Source of the DNA: Streptomyces sp. MUM 2J | GTDB taxonomy: Bacteria; Actinomycetota; Actinomycetes; Streptomycetales; Streptomycetaceae | NCBI RefSeq assembly: GCF_022414535.1 | Contig: NZ_JADWYM010000030.1 | Coordinates: 1-64,000, forward strand | Reading direction: 5' to 3' | DNA: 64,000 nt | Shown: positions 60,101-64,000 of the stretch, in pieces | How positions within the stretch are numbered: position 1 is the stretch's first letter | Layout of the letters: every line of letters begins with the position of its first letter | Position numbers and translations under genes: made by a program | The notes under the pieces: model-generated | Database searches by the model: none | Told to the model about the DNA's origin: nothing | The model's input: only the letters and a program-made list of their open reading frames with translations

Positions 60101-62086
60101 GCCGTCGCACGAGCCGCACGCCGGGCGCAGGACACGCCGGCGGCCGCCGCGTCCGGCGGCCGGCCCGCCGTCCGTCTCCATCTCGACGGCCCGCCGCTGC
60201 CGGACAGGGGCCGGCCGGACCTCCTGCCGTTCACCGACCGGTGCGCGGCGGTCGCCTTCCGCGCCGCCGCCCCGGCCACCGAACCCGAACACCGGGAGAC
60301 GCTGCTCACCCTGCTGCGCGAGCTGGACTCCGCAGGTCTCTCCTCGGCCGCCGAACCCGTGGCCTGGCGCCGCTTCCGACTCCACGTGGACGGGAGCCTT
60401 CTCACCCCGTACGCCGGGAAGCGGCGGGACGGCAACTGGTCGGGCGTGCTGCCGCTGGACGGCGGCGCCTGCATCGCCGTCGTGAACTGGTCGGGGACGC
60501 CCGACGAGAAGGACGGCTGCGACTTCACCGCGCTGTTCCACGACCCGTCGGGCCGCTTCGAGGTGCCCGCGCCGTACACCGTGCGGTCCTCGGAGCCGGT
60601 CGGGGAGCCGGGACGGGACGCGGACTGGGTGCGCGGGTTCCTCACCGAACTCGCCGAGCGCGGCCCGGCCCCCTGGCTCCCGGCGGCGGCCGAGGAGTTC
60701 GCGCGGCTCACCGGGGCGACCGCGGCAACGGCCCGGCTGGTGCTGGCCGGCCTGCCCGGTGTCGACGAGTACGGGCGCTCCTTCCTCTCCAAGGAGGTGC
60801 GGACCGCCATCGGGGTGAAGGTCGCCGACGCCGCGCTGGCCAAGGACATGCTCCGGCGCCTCGACCCGGGGTTCCGGCGAGCGGTCGTCTCGGCGTTGCT
60901 GCCCGCCGAGCCCGCGCGGCTGTGGGCCGAGGGCCCCGACGTCACGGCCGCCGCGCGGGTGTGGAACGCCCGCGTGGGACGGCGGGCAGCGATCCCCGAA
61001 GAGCTGCTCGGGGACGCGGTCCGCATGGTGCGCGTCCCCTGGGAGCCGGCCGAGGCGCTGCCCGCTCTGCTCGACCCGGCCGCCGAACCCCGGCTCGGCC
61101 GGGACCTCCGGTGGCAGATCCGGGGTGACCGTGCGCGTCAGGTCGACGCGGAGGCCACCGGGTTCGACTCGCGCATCCTGGTGAGCACCGTGGCGCTGAC
61201 CGCCTGGCTCGCGCACCGTCTGCCCGAGGGGGACCCGATCCGCACGGCGCTCGCCGGCGCGCTGGGCGCGGTCCGGGACCGGCTGGCCCATCCGGAGCTG
61301 CTGCTGGACCTGGACCGGTTCATCGACCTTCCGCGGTTCCGCGCGGCGGCCGGCGCCCCCACCGAGACCGGCGACGGATGGGAGCGGTACGGGGCGGTCG
61401 TGCTGGCCACCCACGACGACCAGCCCGCGCCCGCGATCCGCACCGCACTGCTGGACGGCGCCGGGGGCGACCCGTATCTGCCCGCCCTGCGCACCGGGAC
61501 GCAGGCGCCGTTCCCCACCGAGGTGGCGTTGCGGCTGGCCCTCGACCCCTCGTTCGAGGCGCTGCTCACGGGCCCCGGTGACCCGGAGGCCGGGGGGCGT
61601 GCCGAGGACGGCACATGGTGGCCGCAGGACCCCGGCAGGTCCGTGCCCGGACTGGTCGGGGAGGTGGCCGGGGCGTACGGCCTGGGACGGGACGCCGCCA
61701 CGCTGTATCTGGTGCTGTTGGCGATGCCCGACCCGACTGACCGCAACACGGCGCGCTGGACCGGGTGGAGACCGGCCCGTCTCAGGGCCGCCCGAGCCGA
61801 ACTGGCAGGGCACGGCGGGCTGGTGGGGGAGGCGAGGCGCAGCCGGGCGGGCCGTTCCCTGTTCCTGCCGGGCGGCTGGACGGTCCTGAGGGCCCCGCGT
61901 ACACCCCTGGAGCAGTGGAAACTCCCGCTCTACGGCGCGCTGCTCAGCGATGAGGAGACGCCGCTGGACGTCGTCGTTCCGGTCGAACCGGCCGCCGAGC
62001 TGTTCCGCAGGGCCTGGCAGCGGGTCCAGGACGGAGACGTGCCCCGCTTCGAGGAGCTGAAGGTGCCGCGCGGCGGACGCCGCTGA
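57110..62086 (+). CDS. Giant conserved protein of the DUF4132/MoxR locus
   Basis: 1658 residues, translationally coupled to the DUF4132 gene. No membrane helix, signal peptide or known catalytic motif was seen. The first ~550 residues are helical and Arg/Leu-rich (LDACRKLADRLAGSVPHFLPTFYEQAGRIFLGVDN and similar). The middle (~590-900) has Trp/Gly-rich beta segments with propeller-like repeats (VDGELLVHWTSRALDGALRGYWHTSPGRL, ISDGTSYWVWRPDG, GASWYEYDPATGEHGRR). The rest alternates helical blocks with a second beta region (RFRLHVDGSLLTPYAGKRRDGNW). Such proteins are conserved next to MoxR ATPases; I infer a scaffold or sensor role for the complex. Function unknown. Confidence 0.75.
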   Translation: MSNHSTTQAATTARAALDPEELLAAGAVLPPGTEGAGARAVELTARAYRHPGLADRTVVRLVPGPLGAAEDLAAGFLGMQPYRQPEVVGLGARQALGFPEWVLVHHPQDGHRALDLVPELERAAQRAKTKPKAALDACRKLADRLAGSVPHFLPTFYEQAGRIFLGVDNTGFAGRMFTAARKAEAEHGLAVDEERLDAVFLEFALAGALPVKSLSGYAKDLAARVPGEEALRRYVRLCVRRTSGGLPPSAQMAADVRRLAKAAPGQRAGEAEQEYVAQLLGLAGTLRAAHGWWKAHRAALVALARRDARVRGMLLNSVPHSDDDGLSALWLEMLEESGATAGLCDDDVPAEARPADGSAGWLERFLDFRRHRWDQPDRMPELYALVERMAPRLRRELAERGTPLSYTDEVDLLDLLLSLDVPVADPGGRALRLNQWALGEGQRDLLALAADPRFRPPFRRSADSCSGNAADRRTVRLLAASPGGRPMLTDWVREVAGRSTAAGLPRLPAALARLSWLPGEALALAPDEVRQAAARGRVDDLLARTLRGGILDELSWPAWEEAAATLVRKEDVDDLIVAEAWPHLIVASRTQARVIGPEGTVLTHDLRIPAGDNRGDPGFHFVDGELLVHWTSRALDGALRGYWHTSPGRLQPLEGPDSPRGTRMNYYSGFTEFSLPLPGGGRATGGGVLHRGDTALPAERPVISDGTSYWVWRPDGNDAVKRGWASGASWYEYDPATGEHGRRGMPGFLADALRTAPEGSRLRTGRLLPAPAGAGAPAGGLLGWREVRLPDGSQRGTDPEGRAVTVPSGCGRPAGAVLFPGHDRPCAVTRGSYAVSLVDPDGVVTAAADTDDPPGPFGAGTLILPPVEYWHCLRPRDPEGSAVLRRVGRETAAALLDAAAGHEGKELQDAVRALLPGIAHEALVAGAAGVVRYAAKQQTALDDVAHRLAEALTVTPSEDEPAGPSDAQLQQALAGLVGGSYHRYGDGTSDRVFRRVRAVARAARRAQDTPAAAASGGRPAVRLHLDGPPLPDRGRPDLLPFTDRCAAVAFRAAAPATEPEHRETLLTLLRELDSAGLSSAAEPVAWRRFRLHVDGSLLTPYAGKRRDGNWSGVLPLDGGACIAVVNWSGTPDEKDGCDFTALFHDPSGRFEVPAPYTVRSSEPVGEPGRDADWVRGFLTELAERGPAPWLPAAAEEFARLTGATAATARLVLAGLPGVDEYGRSFLSKEVRTAIGVKVADAALAKDMLRRLDPGFRRAVVSALLPAEPARLWAEGPDVTAAARVWNARVGRRAAIPEELLGDAVRMVRVPWEPAEALPALLDPAAEPRLGRDLRWQIRGDRARQVDAEATGFDSRILVSTVALTAWLAHRLPEGDPIRTALAGALGAVRDRLAHPELLLDLDRFIDLPRFRAAAGAPTETGDGWERYGAVVLATHDDQPAPAIRTALLDGAGGDPYLPALRTGTQAPFPTEVALRLALDPSFEALLTGPGDPEAGGRAEDGTWWPQDPGRSVPGLVGEVAGAYGLGRDAATLYLVLLAMPDPTDRNTARWTGWRPARLRAARAELAGHGGLVGEARRSRAGRSLFLPGGWTVLRAPRTPLEQWKLPLYGALLSDEETPLDVVVPVEPAAELFRRAWQRVQDGDVPRFEELKVPRGGRR

Positions 62087-62528
62087 ACCGGCAACGCCTC
62101 TGGTGCCGGACTCCCGTGGCCGTGCCCCGGTTCCGGAGGGAAGCATCGGCCGATGCGCCGGCGCGCGGCTAGTGCCGCGTGGCGGAGGGTGTGCGCGGGT
62201 CGGTTCCCGCCGCACCCCGTCTCCGCCCAGGGGCCGGACCCGGGGCCCCGGCCCCTGGGCCCGAACGGACCGTGGCGGTCCCCCGGTGCCGCGGGCGCCG
62301 TCACGGGACGACGCACCTCCCGGAGCCAACGTCAGTGGTCGCCGATAGCGTTCGTCACACGGACGGTGCTTCGCCTCACCGGCACCGGGTGCCCCGACGC
62401 ACGACCGGCACCGCCACCGCCCGCCCATCCACCCGCCGCCCGCGAGCCGACCCGCGCACGGACCGGGCCGGTCCGGCCCTCCCACGGGCCCGCAAACGGC
62501 CCGGATACACACCCTGGAGCACGAACCC
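62087..62528 (+). other. Intergenic leader of the MoxR-DUF5682 genes
   Basis: 442 bases without a supported gene. The only distinctive signal is the 21-bp element at 62331-62351. The spacing suggests the MoxR gene has its own promoter rather than depending on read-through from the giant gene. Confidence 0.5.
62331..62351 (+). promoter_or_regulatory. Second copy of the 21-bp element
   Basis: Differs from 56085-56105 only at positions 6 (T for G) and 10 (C for G). About 180 bases upstream of the MoxR start, same orientation. Suggests joint control of the two transcription units. Confidence 0.6.
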
Positions 62529-63701
62529 ATGACCCAGACCGCCGACCGGAGGCCGCTCCCCGAGGCCACCCAGAGCCAGCCGGCCGAGCAGCGGTACGCC
62601 GCCGAACTGGCCTTCCTCGCGGCCCACGACGACGGCCCCCGCCCACCGGGCTGGGCTCTGACCCCGCGCGCCGTGGTCACCTTCGTCTGCGGCAGCGCCG
62701 GCGAGCGTCTGGCGCTCACCGGCGAACCGCCCGCCGGAGTGCCCGCGAAGCTGGAGATCGCCCGCAAGTTCGTGGGAGAACGCGCCCTCGTGGAGCGGTG
62801 CGTGGTCACCCTCGCCGGGGAACGCGGACTGCTGCTCGTGGGCGAGCCCGGCACCGCCAAGTCCATGCTCTCCGAGCTGCTGGCGGCGGCCGTCTGCGGT
62901 ACCAGCGCACTGACCGTCCAGGGCACCGCGGGCACCACCGAGGACGCCTTCCGCTACGGCTGGAACTACGCGCTGCTGCTCGCCCAGGGACCGACCCCCC
63001 AGGCGCTCGTCGACTCCCCGGTACTCACCGCCATGCGCACGGGAAGGGCCGCCCGCATCGAGGAGATCACCCGCTGCCTGCCCGAGGTGCAGGACGCCCT
63101 GGTGTCGATCCTGTCGGACCGGCGGCTGGCCATACCCGAACTCTCCGGCGCCGAAGGGGCTGACGGGCTGGTGCCCGCCGCTCCCGGTTTCACCGTGATC
63201 GCCACCGCCAACCTGCGTGACCGCGGGGTCTCGGAGATGTCGGCGGCACTCAAGCGGCGGTTCAACTTCGAGACCGTCCACCCCATCGCCGACGCCGGCG
63301 CCGAGACCGCGCTGGTACGACGGCAGGCGACGGCGGCGGTCGAGCGGGCCGGGGCCTCGTACGGCGTGGACGATGCCGTGCTGGACGCGCTGGTCACCGT
63401 CTTCCGGGACCTGCGCGCCGGCCGCTCGGACGAGGGCTGGGACGTGGAGCGGCCCGGCACGGTGATGTCCACCGCCGAGGCGGTGCAGGTCGCGGCCTCC
63501 CTCGGCGTGGCCTCGTCCTATCTCTCCGTCCAAGACGCCCTCGATCTGATGCCCGGTCATCTCCTCGGCGTCGTCCGCAAGGACGACCCCGCGGACCACG
63601 GCAGGCTCCTGGGCTACTGGGACGGCCCCGTACGCCGCCGGGCCGAGAACGGCTCCGCCCTCTGGCGCCGCCTGTGGGACCTGCGGGAGACCCTGCGGTG
63701 A
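62529..63701 (+). CDS. MoxR-type AAA+ ATPase
   Basis: 390 residues from ATG 62529 (GGAG upstream). Walker A is GEPGTAKS (105-112), preceded by FVGERALVERCVVTLAGERGLLLV. The Walker B region reads AARIEEITRC, with an Ile-Glu-Glu in place of the usual Asp-Glu pair. Sensor 1 is VIATANLRDRG, followed by the arginine segment SAALKRRFNFE. These are the hallmarks of the MoxR clade, whose members remodel partner proteins together with VWA-domain proteins. The partner VWA gene is expected beyond the right edge. It overlaps the DUF5682 gene by four bases (GTGA). Confidence 0.9.
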   Translation: MTQTADRRPLPEATQSQPAEQRYAAELAFLAAHDDGPRPPGWALTPRAVVTFVCGSAGERLALTGEPPAGVPAKLEIARKFVGERALVERCVVTLAGERGLLLVGEPGTAKSMLSELLAAAVCGTSALTVQGTAGTTEDAFRYGWNYALLLAQGPTPQALVDSPVLTAMRTGRAARIEEITRCLPEVQDALVSILSDRRLAIPELSGAEGADGLVPAAPGFTVIATANLRDRGVSEMSAALKRRFNFETVHPIADAGAETALVRRQATAAVERAGASYGVDDAVLDALVTVFRDLRAGRSDEGWDVERPGTVMSTAEAVQVAASLGVASSYLSVQDALDLMPGHLLGVVRKDDPADHGRLLGYWDGPVRRRAENGSALWRRLWDLRETLR

Positions 63702-64000
63702 CGGGACATCACGACGTGACTGCGGCTCAGGTCCCCGGGGACCGGCACACCGGCCCGGAGCGGGCTCGTCCCACGGGCGACACCGGCCCCCGAAAGGCCG
63801 TCGCCGCGCTCGCCGGATCGGTGACGCCCTATCTCCTGGGTGTGCGCCACCACAGCCCCGCGCTGGCGGCGGCCGTGCCGGACCTCCTGGACTCCTGTGG
63901 CGCCGAGACGGTCTGCATCGAGCTGCCGACCGATTTCCAGCCGTGGCTGCCGTACCTGGCCGATCCGGCGACCCGGGCGCCGGTGGCGCTCGCCGGGGCT
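63698..64000 (+). CDS. DUF5682-family protein, 5' part only
   Basis: Starts at GTG 63698 in a GTGA overlap with the MoxR stop and runs off the window after 101 codons. After a ~40-residue loose N-terminus the family signature appears: YLLGVRHHSPALAAAVPDLLDSCG, then VCIELPTDFQPWLPYLAD. DUF5682 proteins are large, of unknown function and encoded between MoxR and VWA genes. Identification rests on that opening segment and the gene order. Confidence 0.75.
   Translation, partial: MTGHHDVTAAQVPGDRHTGPERARPTGDTGPRKAVAALAGSVTPYLLGVRHHSPALAAAVPDLLDSCGAETVCIELPTDFQPWLPYLADPATRAPVALAGA

Overview
The window reads as a linear stretch of a Streptomyces-type actinomycete chromosome. G+C is very high, third codon positions are almost always G or C, GTG/TTG starts and ATGA/GTGA stop-start overlaps are common, and the gene content is typical of the genus (MbtH and PPTase genes, an ABC sugar importer without its own ATPase, several LuxR/TetR/DeoR regulators). 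Most of it is accessory rather than core genome.

Positions 1-10392 hold a compact biosynthetic locus. Divergent MbtH-PPTase genes face a five-gene operon. That operon encodes a LanB-like protein without an elimination domain, a stand-alone adenylation domain, a fold-type II PLP enzyme, a stand-alone carrier protein and a second, paralogous LanB-like protein. A peptidase E-like hydrolase and a LuxR regulator flank it. I see no precursor peptide. Carrier-protein chemistry combined with tRNA-ligase-type LanB halves is the best candidate here for an undescribed pathway.

Positions 10784-17696 hold a SpoIIAA-like gene and an unknown gene-HSP90-TPR set. Positions 17958-20532 hold a TetR-controlled MFS exporter with a coupled cupin gene. 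Positions 20763-24551 are an ABC transporter plus two-component operon with phased repeats in front of it. Then follow a PAP2 phosphatase, a FUSC membrane protein and a MmgE/PrpD protein. Positions 30676-36955 are a polyol uptake and catabolism locus: DeoR regulator, binding protein, two permeases, zinc dehydrogenase and PfkB kinase. Four phased repeats lie upstream of the regulator.

Positions 37151-42837 hold a glyoxalase-fold protein and a broken relative, a Tat-exported ferritin-like protein, and an overlapping three-gene operon of membrane-anchored VWA proteins that share a YQAGRDQ tag. Positions 42964-48320 are a degraded region with a truncated IS21-type transposase, an intact DEAD-box helicase with a 6-bp microsatellite, a dead protein-kinase gene butted against a dead DNA cytosine methyltransferase, a GNAT gene and a frameshifted aldehyde dehydrogenase tail. 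An RNase J, an aldehyde dehydrogenase and its likely GAF-type activator, and an MBL-fold hydrolase follow.

Positions 56247-64000 open a DUF4132 / giant protein / MoxR ATPase / DUF5682 system that runs off the right edge. Its two transcription units share an almost identical 21-bp upstream element. No tRNA, rRNA or CRISPR array was found.
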